Positions 19,619 to 29,095 are shown, counted from the stretch's first letter. The stretch: 64,000 nucleotides of DNA from Shewanella sp. HN-41 (GCF_000217915.1 NZ_AFOZ01000013.1:124001-188000), one strand, 5' to 3'. Made by a program: numbers and translations. Notes: generated from the letters alone by a model not told the origin.

Positions 19619-20344
19619 ATGAAGTTGACCCGAGCATTATCATTAGTTTTCGCGCTTGTTGTTGCTCCGCTTGCTAATGCGGCGACGGCCACCACTCCCG
19701 ACACTGCTGCGATTAAACAAAAACTCAGTGAAATGTTAGATGTTGAAGTGATGTCAATGCAGGACTCACCGATTGACGGCTTATATCAGGCCATGACCAA
19801 CCGCGGCGTGCTCTATATCAGCCGTGATGGTTCAAAACTGTTCCACGGCAGTTTGTATGACCTAGATAAAGGCATGAAAAACTTAACGGAAGCGGCATTA
19901 GCTGGCCCACGTTTAGCCATGATGAAACCCCTTGAAGATCATATGCTGGTTTATAAAGCCAAGGATGAAAAACACGTAGTCACAGTGTTTACCGATGTCA
20001 GTTGTGGTTACTGCCGTAAATTGCACAGCCAAATGGCCGACTACAATAAACTTGGCATTACAGTGCGTTACTTAGCCTTCCCTCGCGCAGGCGTGCCGTC
20101 AGCGAATGCCGACGAGATGCAAGCCATTTGGTGTGCTAAGGATCCATTAAAAGCCATGACAGAAGCTAAAGCAGGTAAAAAAATATCTGCCGCCACCTGT
20201 GATGCAAAAATTGCTGAGCAGTATGAGTTAGGTTCTAGTTTTGGTGTTAATGGCACGCCAGCAATAGTGTTAGAAGACGGCAATATGATCCCTGGTTATC
20301 AACCTCCTGCGGATCTGCTGCGCACCTTAGAAGCGCGCCAATAA
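19619..20344 (+). CDS. dsbC: Periplasmic disulfide isomerase DsbC
   Basis: This 241-residue protein has a signal peptide (about 1-21, ending LANA). An N-terminal dimerisation domain is followed by a thioredoxin-fold domain with the CGYC active site (in DVSCGYCRKLH) and a cis-proline (NGTPAIV). A second cysteine pair (WCAKD and ATCDAK) matches the structural disulfide of DsbC. It shuffles wrong disulfides in exported proteins and is kept reduced by DsbD-like proteins. A leader of about 130 bases separates it from xerD. Confidence 0.95.
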   Translation: MKLTRALSLVFALVVAPLANAATATTPDTAAIKQKLSEMLDVEVMSMQDSPIDGLYQAMTNRGVLYISRDGSKLFHGSLYDLDKGMKNLTEAALAGPRLAMMKPLEDHMLVYKAKDEKHVVTVFTDVSCGYCRKLHSQMADYNKLGITVRYLAFPRAGVPSANADEMQAIWCAKDPLKAMTEAKAGKKISAATCDAKIAEQYELGSSFGVNGTPAIVLEDGNMIPGYQPPADLLRTLEARQ

Positions 20345-20372
20345 CAGTCAAAGCCGTAAAATTTATCCCACG

Positions 20373-20399
20373 AAAGGTGAGCTTAAGGCTCACCTTTTT
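20373..20399 (+). terminator. Terminator after dsbC
   Basis: A 10-bp perfect stem (AAAGGTGAGC/GCTCACCTTT), five-base loop, followed by T residues. It lies about 30 bases past the dsbC stop and just before recJ, so it may attenuate rather than isolate recJ. Confidence 0.8.
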
Positions 20400-20429
20400 G
20401 TTATCTTATCGCTACGATTTCTTGAGAGC

Positions 20430-22163
20430 TTGAGTCCCTTGATCCATAAGATAGTCCGTCGCCAGACCGTTGATGATAGCCATTTACCCACCCATTTACC
20501 GCCGCTGCTAAAGCAGCTCTATGCCCGCCGCGGTGCCACGTTTAATGAATGCGAGCTAGTGCTTAAAGGCCTGTTAAGGCCGGATACCATGAAAGGCTTA
20601 AACGAGGCGGCCAAGCTTATTGCCGATGCAATACAGGCGAATAAGTCGATTCTGATCGTCGGCGACTTCGATGCCGACGGTGCAACCTCGACCAGCGTGT
20701 GTATCCTCGCGCTGCGGATGATGGGCGCCGCGAAAGTGGATTATCTGATCCCCAATCGTTTCGATTACGGCTATGGCTTAAGCCCTGAAATTGTTGCGGT
20801 TGCAGCGTCTAAACAGGCGGAAATATTGATCACCGTCGATAACGGTATTTCATCGATTGAGGGGGTTATTGCGGCTAAAGCCTTTGGCATGCAAGTGGTG
20901 ATCACTGACCATCATTTACCCGGACACGAGTTGCCCGCTGCCGATGCGATTGTGAATCCAAATCAACCCGGCTGTCCATTTGCCAGTAAATCGATTGCCG
21001 GTGTGGGGGTTGCCTTTTATCTGATGACGGCATTGAGGGCTGAACTGCGTACTCGCAACTGGTATCAAATCCGCGGTATCGCCGAACCCAATTTAGGCAC
21101 GCTGCTCGATATCGTCGCCCTGGGCACAGTGGCCGATGTGGTGTCACTCGATGCCAATAATCGTATTTTGGTCGAGGCGGGACTGCAGCGTGTGCGAGCG
21201 GGGCGTTGCCGTGTGGGGATTACCGCACTGCTTGAAGTGGCGAAGCGAAATCCGGCGCGCATCGTTGCATCCGACTTTGGTTTTGCCGTGGGCCCAAGGC
21301 TTAATGCCGCGGGCAGGCTCGATGAAATGGCGCTCGGGGTCGAAACCTTACTCTGTGAAGATATGATGCTGGCTCGGCGTATGGCGGCCGAGCTCGATGG
21401 GTTAAACCAAGAGCGCCGTGAGCTTGAGGTTGGCATGCAGCAGGAAGCCTTAAAAAGCCTCGAACACTTAAAGCTCAACGAAGCCGAATTACCTTGGGGT
21501 ATCGCCTTATTTCAACAGGATTGGCATCAAGGGGTGATCGGCATATTAGCCTCGCGCATTAAGGATAAATACCATAGACCCGTGATCGCCTTTGCCGATG
21601 CGGGTAATGGTGAGATTAAAGGATCGGCGCGCTCGATCAAGGGCTTGCATATGCGTGACTTGTTGGAGTTAGTGAACACGCGCCACCCAGGACTGATTAT
21701 CAAATTTGGCGGCCATGCGATGGCGGCGGGCTTATCACTCAAGGCGGGCAGTTTTGCGACTTTTGCTAAGGCCTATGATGATGCGGTGCGTGAACTGCTT
21801 AAAGCTGAATTGTTAACGGGCGAACTTTGGTCCGATGGTGAGCTGACCCCAGCTGAACTAAATTTGGACATCGCCCAGCTACTGCGTAATGCGGGGCCTT
21901 GGGGGCAGGCCTTTGAGGAGCCGCTATTTGATGGTTATTTTAACATAGTGCAGCAGCGACTCGTTGGTGAACGTCATCTTAAACTCGTGCTTGAAACCCA
22001 GTGTGGCACTCTGATGCTCGATGCGATTGCCTTTAATGTGGATTTACACACTTGGCCAGATGCGACCATTAATCACGCCCGTATTGTCTATAAGCTGGAT
22101 GTAAATGAGTATCGCGGTAATTGCTCGCTGCAATTGATGGTCGAGCAAATCGAAGCCATGTAA
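20430..22163 (+). CDS. recJ: Single-stranded-DNA-specific exonuclease RecJ
   Basis: This 577-residue protein has a TTG start with GAGAG just upstream; the N-terminus aligns well with known RecJ, so TTG is preferred to later codons. DHH-family motifs are present: VGDFDADGATS, TVDNGISS, ITDHHLPG and the DHHA1 motif FGGHAMAAGL. RecJ is a 5'-to-3' exonuclease on single-stranded DNA, acting in RecF-pathway recombination, mismatch and base-excision repair. In Escherichia coli prfB and lysS follow directly; here they lie about 36 kb downstream. Confidence 0.95.
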   Translation: MSPLIHKIVRRQTVDDSHLPTHLPPLLKQLYARRGATFNECELVLKGLLRPDTMKGLNEAAKLIADAIQANKSILIVGDFDADGATSTSVCILALRMMGAAKVDYLIPNRFDYGYGLSPEIVAVAASKQAEILITVDNGISSIEGVIAAKAFGMQVVITDHHLPGHELPAADAIVNPNQPGCPFASKSIAGVGVAFYLMTALRAELRTRNWYQIRGIAEPNLGTLLDIVALGTVADVVSLDANNRILVEAGLQRVRAGRCRVGITALLEVAKRNPARIVASDFGFAVGPRLNAAGRLDEMALGVETLLCEDMMLARRMAAELDGLNQERRELEVGMQQEALKSLEHLKLNEAELPWGIALFQQDWHQGVIGILASRIKDKYHRPVIAFADAGNGEIKGSARSIKGLHMRDLLELVNTRHPGLIIKFGGHAMAAGLSLKAGSFATFAKAYDDAVRELLKAELLTGELWSDGELTPAELNLDIAQLLRNAGPWGQAFEEPLFDGYFNIVQQRLVGERHLKLVLETQCGTLMLDAIAFNVDLHTWPDATINHARIVYKLDVNEYRGNCSLQLMVEQIEAM

Positions 22164-22186
22164 GCCTGTATCGACAAGGAGTTCAG

Positions 22187-22516
22187 TTGAAACCGCTATC
22201 CGATAAAAAAATTCGTCAGCGACTTAAGCATGTTGCTTGGGGATATGGCGCTTGCCTAAGCATACCTTTGATCTCGACCCTATTGACCACTAAGGTTCAG
22301 GGGAAAATGCTGCTTATCGGAATTTGGCCTTCGGCCTCCTTGTTTTACTTTTTGGCCTATCGCCATTTAGCTCAGTCCTTTAAGTATGAAATCAATCGCC
22401 ACTTGGCCTTTAGTTACCATGGTGGCGGCACTTTAGCGGGGGCTTTGTATTCATTGGCAAAAGTGGTGTTATTGGCGATGGCTTTTATGCTATTTATTAG
22501 TGCAACTAAAACTTAA
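22187..22516 (+). CDS. Small hypothetical membrane protein
   Basis: 109 residues from a TTG start. This start is chosen because a perfect AAGGAG lies 6 bases upstream and just after the recJ stop; a longer in-frame reading would overlap recJ. Three hydrophobic segments are likely (about 18-33, 41-56 and 83-105), with a basic N-terminus. I do not recognise a family. The tight spacing suggests cotranscription with recJ. Confidence 0.65.
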   Translation: MKPLSDKKIRQRLKHVAWGYGACLSIPLISTLLTTKVQGKMLLIGIWPSASLFYFLAYRHLAQSFKYEINRHLAFSYHGGGTLAGALYSLAKVVLLAMAFMLFISATKT

Positions 22517-22529
22517 TTAGAGACAATCA

Positions 22530-22946
22530 ATGGAATACAGGGTGAGTACAGAGCAATCTGAAATGGATTTTGAGGTTATCCATGGTTTTATCAGTAATAG
22601 CTATTGGGCGCAGGGCATGCCAAAGGCATTGTTGCGCAAAGCGCTAGCCAATAGCCTGTGTTTTGCTGTGCTTGATGGTGAAGCTAAACAAGTGGCCTTT
22701 GGCCGCTTAATCACAGATAAAGCCACCTTTGCTTACCTTGCCGATGTGTTTGTACTCGAATCCCACCGTGGCTTAGGCTTAAGCAAGTTGATGATGGCAG
22801 CGATTATGGAGCATCCAGAATTACAGGGATTAAGGCGCATAATGCTCGCCACCCGCGATGCCCATGGGCTCTATGCCCAGTTTGGTTTTAACGCGGTCGA
22901 TACGCCTGAAACCTTAATGCAAATTCGGCTTGAGAATCCCTACTGA
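22530..22946 (+). CDS. GNAT-family N-acetyltransferase
   Basis: This 138-residue single-domain protein has the GNAT core: an N-terminal YWAQGMP segment, the strand FAYLADVFVLESHRG with the acetyl-CoA pyrophosphate-binding loop (RGLGLSKLM), and a C-terminal YAQFGF motif. The YWA/FAYL pattern matches small stand-alone acetyltransferases of unknown substrate. It starts 13 bases after the upstream small membrane gene and probably belongs to the same transcript. Confidence 0.85.
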   Translation: MEYRVSTEQSEMDFEVIHGFISNSYWAQGMPKALLRKALANSLCFAVLDGEAKQVAFGRLITDKATFAYLADVFVLESHRGLGLSKLMMAAIMEHPELQGLRRIMLATRDAHGLYAQFGFNAVDTPETLMQIRLENPY

Positions 22947-23044
22947 AATTGATCGTTTAAATAAGTTGAGGGTTGATTTTAGGTATACCAAAAATTTACT
23001 GTGTGGAAGTTGATTTTCATTTCATAAGTAAGAGTAAATAGAAA

Positions 23045-23356
23045 TTGAAGGGATTAAAATCTTTTATAAGAGTTGTCTATTTATCATTCTCGTATGCTAT
23101 ATACATGACTTTATTTGGCATTCTGATTGCGCTACTTCGCACTGTGATGAGTACATTTGGGACATTCACCGAATTCATTCATATTTTTATAATCATGTGT
23201 ATCGTAGCAGTGATACCATTTTTCTTGATGGGTTTGGTTTTAGACTTCTTTAGAATAAGAGCATATTTGGTTTTGGTTAAGAGGTTAAAGATGAAATATT
23301 TTGATTTCTTATCTTTGGAAACTAAAGATCAGGAAGCTTTAACTCGTTCTTTGTGA
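23045..23356 (+). CDS. Hypothetical membrane protein, AT-rich gene
   Basis: 103 residues from a TTG; an internal ATG at 23105 is a possible alternative start, and neither has a good ribosome-binding site. Two strong hydrophobic stretches (about 15-36 and 43-67) are followed by a basic then mixed tail. Codon use is far more AT-rich than the neighbours, hinting at recent acquisition or a poorly constrained gene. No family recognised. Confidence 0.45.
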   Translation: MKGLKSFIRVVYLSFSYAIYMTLFGILIALLRTVMSTFGTFTEFIHIFIIMCIVAVIPFFLMGLVLDFFRIRAYLVLVKRLKMKYFDFLSLETKDQEALTRSL

Positions 23357-23380
23357 AAAATTTTATTTATTCGATGCAAA

Positions 23381-23404
23381 AGAAGCCAGCTTGCGCTGGC
23401 TTCT
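23381..23404 (-). terminator. Terminator after ahpF
   Basis: A perfect 10-bp stem (AGAAGCCAGC/GCTGGCTTCT) with a 4-base loop lies 27 bases beyond the ahpF stop. It is flanked by A residues on the plus strand, giving a partial T run on the minus strand. Confidence 0.8.
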
Positions 23405-23430
23405 TAGCTTATGCGGTTAATGTTTAACGA

Positions 23431-25017
23431 TTAAGCCGCTTTCGTGTCTGTGGTTTTCGTTTCGGCGGTTTCTTCATCGCTGTGGCGAATGAGGTAATCA
23501 AATGCGCCCAGTGATGCAGTCGCGCCGCTGCCCATGGCAATGATAATTTGCTTGAAGGGTGAGTTAGTCACATCACCTGCGGCAAAAATACCTGGGACTG
23601 AGGTTTGGCCGCGCTCATCGACGATGATCTCGCCCCTTGGGGTTAAATCGATAGTGCCCTTCAACCATTCCGCATTCGGCACTAGCCCAATCTGCACAAA
23701 GATACCTGCAAGTGCGACATGGTGACTCTCGCCCGTTGCTCTGTCGGTGTAGTTCAGGCCATTAACCCGAGTGCCATCGCCAGTCACCTCGGTGGTCATC
23801 GCTTGGGTAATGATTTTAATGTTACCCATAGACGCCGCTTTACGTTGCAGCACATCATCGGCGCGCAGGGTTTTATCAAATTCCAGCACAGTCACATGTT
23901 CTACTATGTTGGCTAAATCGATTGCCGCTTCGATACCCGAGTTACCGCCGCCAATCACCGCCACACGTTTGCCCTTAAATAGCGGGCCATCGCAGTGTGG
24001 GCAGTAAGCGACACCTTTACCGCGGTATTCTTTCTCGCCGGGGACATTCATTTCGCGCCAGCGGGCACCGGTTGCCAGCAATACGGTGCGGCTACGTAAT
24101 TTAGCGCCACTTGCCAGTTCGAGTTCGAACAAGCCATCTGTTGATAACGACACGGCCTTTTGGTTATCCATGATATCGACTTCGTAGTCTCTTACATGGG
24201 CTTCAAGGTTTGCCACTAGCTTTGGACCTTCGGTCGCTTTTACCGAAATAAAGTTTTCGATACCAACTGTTTCAGCCACTTGGCCACCAAACTTGTCGGC
24301 AACCACACCGGTACGTAGGCCTTTACGGGCGGCATAAATTGCAGCCGCTGCGCCCGCTGGACCGCCGCCCACCACTAAAACTTCGAAGGGGGCTTTTTCA
24401 TTAATTTCATCGGCCTTGCGGCTTGCTGCATTGGTATCGAGTTTATTTAAAATCTCACCAATGCTGATTCGACCCGCTGCAAACACTTCGCCATTTAGGT
24501 AGACAGAAGGCACAGCCATAATATTTTTGTTGGTTACTTCTTCTTGGAACAGTGCGCCATCGATCATCACGTTGGTGATATTCGGGTTAATGGCCGCCAT
24601 CATGTTCAGTGCCTGTACTACGTCTGGGCAGTTTTGGCAGGTCAGTGAGACATAGGTTTCAAAGGCATATTTGCCAGGCAGATTGCGGATCTGCTCGATA
24701 ATGTCATCGCTGAGTTTGATTGGGTGCCCACCCGTGTGCAGTAAGGCCAACACGAGTGAGGTAAATTCGTGACCCATAGGCAGACCAGCAAAGCTGATTT
24801 GCGTATTGAGTGCTGGATTAACCACTGTCATCGCCGGGGTGCGTTCGCCCTGAGTTTCTTTCAGGCTCACCAGAGAAGATAGGCTGACAATGTCTTGTGC
24901 TAAGCTTTTTAATTCTTGAGACTTTTTGCTCTCATCTGCAGACACGACAAGTTCAACTGGTCTCTTGAGGTTTTGCAGATAGGTTTGCAGTTGATTTTTT
25001 AAATTCGCATCTAACAT
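23431..25017 (-). CDS. ahpF: Alkyl hydroperoxide reductase subunit F
   Basis: This 528-residue protein has an N-terminal tandem thioredoxin-like domain with the CQNC centre (about 128-131). A thioredoxin-reductase-like module follows, with an FAD-binding [10 protein letters not shown], the CPHC redox centre and an NAD-binding [10 protein letters not shown]. It passes electrons from NADH to AhpC through these disulfides. All four redox cysteines are present. It follows ahpC on the same strand after a 163-base spacer that can form extensive secondary structure. Confidence 0.97.
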   Translation of the reverse strand: MLDANLKNQLQTYLQNLKRPVELVVSADESKKSQELKSLAQDIVSLSSLVSLKETQGERTPAMTVVNPALNTQISFAGLPMGHEFTSLVLALLHTGGHPIKLSDDIIEQIRNLPGKYAFETYVSLTCQNCPDVVQALNMMAAINPNITNVMIDGALFQEEVTNKNIMAVPSVYLNGEVFAAGRISIGEILNKLDTNAASRKADEINEKAPFEVLVVGGGPAGAAAAIYAARKGLRTGVVADKFGGQVAETVGIENFISVKATEGPKLVANLEAHVRDYEVDIMDNQKAVSLSTDGLFELELASGAKLRSRTVLLATGARWREMNVPGEKEYRGKGVAYCPHCDGPLFKGKRVAVIGGGNSGIEAAIDLANIVEHVTVLEFDKTLRADDVLQRKAASMGNIKIITQAMTTEVTGDGTRVNGLNYTDRATGESHHVALAGIFVQIGLVPNAEWLKGTIDLTPRGEIIVDERGQTSVPGIFAAGDVTNSPFKQIIIAMGSGATASLGAFDYLIRHSDEETAETKTTDTKAA

Positions 25018-25057
25018 GTGATAACTCCAAAATCGCGTAAAAGGGAGAGATAAGGGG

Positions 25058-25156
25058 GCCAGTCTAGGCCCTTGCAGGGGCGGGCTTAATCCTTTGCTGC
25101 GTGGCGCTACAACTGTGTTGGTTGTAACGCCAATTGGCTTGGGACGCTAGACTGGC
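25058..25156 (-). other. Structured spacer between ahpC and ahpF
   Basis: A 10-bp inverted repeat (GCCAGTCTAG at 25058-25067 and CTAGACTGGC at 25147-25156) encloses a second hairpin at 25102-25132 (12-bp arms, one mismatch, 7-base loop). On the minus-strand transcript these would form a nested stem between the ahpC stop and the ahpF start. It may be a processing site or partial terminator setting a high AhpC to AhpF ratio. The pairing is seen; the function is inference. Confidence 0.55.
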
Positions 25157-25180
25157 GGGGTTAACGCTTTGCGGGCTGAA

Positions 25181-25750
25181 TTAGATTTTGCCAACGAGGT
25201 CTAAAGACGGTGCTAATGTTTCATCACCTGGTTGCCATTTAGCTGGGCAAACTTCGCCATCGTGAGTCGCAACATATTGAGCAGCTTGAATTTTACGAAC
25301 TAGCTCTTGCGCGCTACGGCCGATGCCTAAATCGTGAACTTCGCTGACCTTGATTTGGCCTTCTGGGTTAATGACGAAAGTGCCACGCAGTGCTAAACCG
25401 TCTTCTTCAATCATCACGCCGAAGTTACGGCTGATAGTGCCTGTTGGGTCAGCCAGCATTGGGAAGTTGATCTTCTTGATGGTGTCTGACGTGTCATGCC
25501 ACGCTTTGTGGGTAAAATGAGTGTCAGTTGATACTGAGTAAACTTCAACGCCCATGCCTTGCAGTTTTGCATAGTGATCAGCCATGTCACCTAGTTCAGT
25601 TGGGCAAACAAAGGTGAAGTCAGCTGGGTAGAAGAATACGACTGACCATTTACCTAACAGGTCTTGTTCCGTTACTGGAACGAACTCACCATTGTGATAG
25701 GCAGTGGCTTTGAATGGCTTGATTGTGCTGTTGATAATTGATTGAGTCAT
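25181..25750 (-). CDS. ahpC: Peroxiredoxin AhpC
   Basis: This 189-residue typical 2-Cys peroxiredoxin has the peroxidatic cysteine in DFTFVCPTE and the resolving cysteine in DGEVCPAKW. It reduces hydrogen peroxide and organic hydroperoxides and is recycled by AhpF. In enteric bacteria the operon is OxyR-controlled. The upstream region here has no OxyR site I can call with confidence. Confidence 0.97.
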   Translation of the reverse strand: MTQSIINSTIKPFKATAYHNGEFVPVTEQDLLGKWSVVFFYPADFTFVCPTELGDMADHYAKLQGMGVEVYSVSTDTHFTHKAWHDTSDTIKKINFPMLADPTGTISRNFGVMIEEDGLALRGTFVINPEGQIKVSEVHDLGIGRSAQELVRKIQAAQYVATHDGEVCPAKWQPGDETLAPSLDLVGKI

Positions 25751-26075
25751 TTTATGCTTCCATTGAGTTGTGATTGCTTAAGTTCATAACGAGGACATTT
25801 GCTTGCGCCCCGTCGATGTGAAGCATATTACCGACTCGCATAAAATTAAGATAACGGATAAAAACTATCATTCTAATCGGTTTAGTCGAATGGTTGTGCG
25901 ATTAGGTTGGACTCAATCGGTTTTTCCACGGCTGCGAGTTTGGCGTGGTTTTGGCTTGGTTTGGGTTAGCCGAAAGTCTTTTGGCTATTGGGATAAGCTA
26001 AATTACGGGTATAAAAAAGGGATATCAGTGATATCCCCTAAAATATCAATTCAGTTAAACCAAGATATTGAGAAC
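25751..26075. other. Region between the M17 peptidase gene and ahpC
   Basis: About 325 bases holding the ahpC promoter side and, at its left end, the terminator of the aminopeptidase gene. A 99-codon plus-strand open frame covers most of it, but it has no family resemblance and runs through the terminator, so I do not call it a gene. Confidence 0.4.
26013..26037 (-). terminator. Terminator after the M17 aminopeptidase gene
   Basis: The palindrome GGGATATCAgTGATATCCC (26019-26037) is followed on the minus strand by six T residues, about 40 bases after the aminopeptidase stop. Confidence 0.75.
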
Positions 26076-27611
26076 CTAGTTCTTCATCTTAGGCTGAGTT
26101 AACCAAGTGCTGAGCAAACGCACGCCGTAACCTGTGGCGCCCGTAGGCACAACGGCGGTATCGGTGGCGGTCAAGGCATTGCCCGCGATATCGAGGTGCG
26201 CCCATGGCTGTTCGCCCGCAAAGCGTTTTAAGAACATCGCCGCAGAGGACGCGCCGGCGCTACCTTCTTTCCCTGTATTTTTGAGATCCGCGATCGTAGA
26301 CTTAAGCTCATCAGCGTAGGCTTGATCTAAGGGAAGACGCCAGACTTTCTCGCCCACTTGTTGTCCCGCATAGGTTAACTGCTGAACCAAGGTCTCTGAG
26401 TCGGTAAACAATCCCGCGTACACGCTGCCAAGTGCGCCAACTTTGGAGCCCGTTAAGGTTGCTACATCCACTATGACAGCAGGCTTATAGTTTTCTCTGG
26501 CATACCAGAGGCCATCGGCCAGCACTAGGCGACCCTCGGCATCGGTATTAAGCACTTCAACTGTGAGCCCTTGGGCGGTTTTAATCACATCGCCTGGGAT
26601 CATCGCATGGCCCGAGACCATATTTTCCGCCATGGGCATAATTGCGACTAAGTTCACCGGCGTTTTTTGAATGGCCATGGCTTTTACTGTGCCCAGTACG
26701 GTGGCTGCGCCCGCCATATCCGACTTCATCCGTGCGATAGAAGTACCCGTTGCCTTAATATTATAACCGCCAGAGTCGAAGGTAATACCTTTGCCAACCA
26801 AGGCGATAGGGGCTTCTTTACTGCCAGGCCAATGGGCGACTACGAGTTTGGGTGGACGCTCACTGCCTTTGCCCACCGCCGCTAAGGCACCCAGATGCAG
26901 ACGTTCGATATCTTTGGCTTCTAATACTGTGACTTTAACGCCGAGGGACTTGAGTTTTCTCGCTTCATTGGCAAAGCTCTCAGGATACATAATGCCAGCG
27001 GGGGCATTGGTCAGATCCCGCGCTAAAAACACACCCGCTTCAACCGCTTGCAGATTCTTATGGTGTTTCTGGTTGCCACTTAAATCATCGACGGCGATTT
27101 GGTAGTTTTTCTCGGCGTTGTCGTTGGATTTATATTGAGTGTAGCGGTAGCTGCGCAGTTCAATACCGTGGGCAAACTCAGAGGCAAATAGCGGCGCTGC
27201 CGTTAAGCCTTGGGTGAGCACGCGCACTGTGGCTTGGGGAACCGTATCGAGTTTAGCCGCAACATTACCGCCGATAGTATTGATATCGCCAGGTGTTAAG
27301 GTTTTTGCATCGCCAATACCGACCAGCAAAACCCGCTTAGCATCGATTTCGCTCGGTACTAAAATCTCGAGGATTTCACCTTGCTTACCGGAAAAGCTGT
27401 TATCAGCCGTCGCTAGGTTTAATTGGTCTTGGGTCGACTGAGGTAAAAAATCGATCCCATAGGTAGTAGAGTCGGCGCTTTGGAATAACACTAATGTATC
27501 TGAATTCAGTGAGCTACGAGTGTCAAAACTAAAGATTTCGGCGTTAGCATTGAGAGAGTTAAGGCACGCCAGAGCCATAACGCTTAACATAAATTTGTGC
27601 TTATTTTTCAT
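26076..27611 (-). CDS. Exported M17 leucyl aminopeptidase
   Basis: This 511-residue protein has an N-terminal signal peptide (basic KNKHK, then a hydrophobic core ending NANA, about 1-24), so it should act in the periplasm or outside, unlike cytosolic PepA. The C-terminal catalytic domain has the metal-binding segments GKGITFDSGGYNIK and MKSDMAGA and the family signature NTDAEGRL, all with the expected ligands. It removes N-terminal residues from peptides using two metal ions. It is a single-gene unit by its spacing and terminator. Confidence 0.93.
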   Translation of the reverse strand: MKNKHKFMLSVMALACLNSLNANAEIFSFDTRSSLNSDTLVLFQSADSTTYGIDFLPQSTQDQLNLATADNSFSGKQGEILEILVPSEIDAKRVLLVGIGDAKTLTPGDINTIGGNVAAKLDTVPQATVRVLTQGLTAAPLFASEFAHGIELRSYRYTQYKSNDNAEKNYQIAVDDLSGNQKHHKNLQAVEAGVFLARDLTNAPAGIMYPESFANEARKLKSLGVKVTVLEAKDIERLHLGALAAVGKGSERPPKLVVAHWPGSKEAPIALVGKGITFDSGGYNIKATGTSIARMKSDMAGAATVLGTVKAMAIQKTPVNLVAIMPMAENMVSGHAMIPGDVIKTAQGLTVEVLNTDAEGRLVLADGLWYARENYKPAVIVDVATLTGSKVGALGSVYAGLFTDSETLVQQLTYAGQQVGEKVWRLPLDQAYADELKSTIADLKNTGKEGSAGASSAAMFLKRFAGEQPWAHLDIAGNALTATDTAVVPTGATGYGVRLLSTWLTQPKMKN

Positions 27612-27700
27612 GGTGACAGCTCATATCATGGGAGTGAAAGAAGAATATCAAAGCTCAGCCTTAGGGTTAACTAATTTAAGCTATTTTGCTGATATTAGTA

Positions 27701-28444
27701 TTAAATCCAAGGCCCAAAACGTGTCAGTGATCGCTCAAGGGCAAAACCCAATTGTTGTGACAAAGATTGAGCCTGACTTTTCAGGGCCGACGAGCCTAAA
27801 AGCTGTGGCGATTGGCTCGCGAAAATCACCCAATTACCGCCACCAGTGAGGCAAGCATTCACATGGGCAAAGTGTTGTTGTAAGTCGGCTAACAACTCTC
27901 GATTTTGGCTATGTTCTTTCCAGCAGTTCAGCACTAAATAACCGTTGGGTTTGATAAGGTTAGTGCACTGCTCAAGGAAGACTGGCGAAAGCTGCCCCGT
28001 TTCAACACCTTTGGCTGTGTAGATGTCGGCAAAAATCACATCGACTTTCTTATGATCGCCTTCGGCTAAAAAAACAATGGCATCATCATTGATTAAATTG
28101 AGTTTTTTACCTATCGGCAATTGAAAATAACGCTTTGCCAGCTCGATCACCGCGGGTCTAAGTTCTACCGCCGTGAGTTTGATGGCCGCATCAAAATGGC
28201 GCAGGGCATGAATAATCGCACCGCCCCCTAAGCCGAGTACAATCGCACTTTTCGGTTTGCAAAAGAGTAGGACTAATAACATGGCCTGCACATAGGTGTG
28301 CTGGGGAATATGGGGGGCAGCCTTCAGGATTTTACTCTGTTCGTCGTTATCCCCAAAGGACAGGATCCGTGAGTCGTCGTAGTCGAGCACGCGAATGGGA
28401 CCTAGTGCATCTTGGATTTCATATAACAGGGTAGAATCGGCCAT
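27701..28444 (-). CDS. Spermidine-synthase-like protein
   Basis: This 247-residue protein has a Rossmann fold of the polyamine-synthase type: VLGLGGGAIIHAL as the nucleotide-binding loop, VELRPAVIELA for the acidic residue binding the ribose, and DVIFADIY at the position of the catalytic aspartate region. The N-terminal domain is short (about 60 residues) compared with true spermidine synthases. It may therefore be a methyltransferase-like relative rather than an aminopropyl transferase. It stands alone between an exported peptidase and a channel gene. Confidence 0.75.
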   Translation of the reverse strand: MADSTLLYEIQDALGPIRVLDYDDSRILSFGDNDEQSKILKAAPHIPQHTYVQAMLLVLLFCKPKSAIVLGLGGGAIIHALRHFDAAIKLTAVELRPAVIELAKRYFQLPIGKKLNLINDDAIVFLAEGDHKKVDVIFADIYTAKGVETGQLSPVFLEQCTNLIKPNGYLVLNCWKEHSQNRELLADLQQHFAHVNACLTGGGNWVIFASQSPQLLGSSALKSQAQSLSQQLGFALERSLTRFGPWI

Positions 28445-28548
28445 AGTATGTGGTTACTCAGTTTTGTTGTTTAGCTCATTTGCGGGCCCTATAACTGCTC
28501 GCGCAAAAAAGTTAGAATTCAGGCGGTTTCGTAAATTGAGCGGCTATT

Positions 28549-29095
28549 ATGACAAATCAAATCCTGCTTGCCTGTATTTATCTTGCAGTGTTTATCTTTT
28601 TTACAGCGAGCTTTAACCCATTGGGTGAAAAAACTCGCATTAATGAAGCAGGTGAGCGTAGCGCGCACTAGCTTAGTCACTCGTTTTATCTCCTATGTGA
28701 TGTTTTTTATGACTCTGTCATTGATGGCCGTGTCCCTTGGGCTGGGTTATCAGGATGTATCGCTATTCGTGTCATCCGCCTTTGCCGTGATGGGAGTTGC
28801 ATTGGTTGCCCAATGGTCAATTTTGAGTAACCTAACGGCGGGCGTATTGATCTTTTTCGTGTTTCCCTATCGCATCGGTGAGCGTATTCGAGTGGTTGAT
28901 AAGGATGAAGATATTAGCGGTGTAATTATCGAGATAGCGTTATTCCATGTGCTTATTCACCGCGATAACGGCGATACCATCACTTATCCCAATAACCTCA
29001 TGCTACAAAAGGCAGTATTAAAGCTTGCCGATCAGGCTCCTTTAGCCGAGCGTCAGGCTCTGAAGGATGGCAAGAAGAAGTTTGACCCAGAGTAA
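28549..29095 (+). pseudogene. Small MscS-family mechanosensitive channel, apparently frameshifted
   Basis: From ATG 28549 a hydrophobic start (TNQILLACIYLAVFIFF) runs in one frame and ends at a TAG (28669). From about 28600 the frame one base over encodes the rest of an MscS-like channel: HWVKKLALMKQVSVART, a TM, a pore-like helix (SAFAVMGVALVAQWSILSNL), then the beta domain (FPYRIGERIRV, TITYPNNLMLQKAV). One extra base between about 28597 and 28617 (which includes a run of six T) would explain it. A TTG at 28568 could start the second frame alone, but it has no ribosome-binding site. The full protein would be about 180 residues, a minimal MscS type. Confidence 0.65.

Noticed and set aside
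25800..25900. OxyR site upstream of ahpC
   Set aside because: Only scattered ATAG/CTAT-like tetranucleotides, not four at regular spacing.
25803..26102. 99-codon plus-strand open frame between the M17 peptidase gene and ahpC
   Set aside because: It runs through the terminator and into the 3' end of the aminopeptidase gene; composition is not protein-like.
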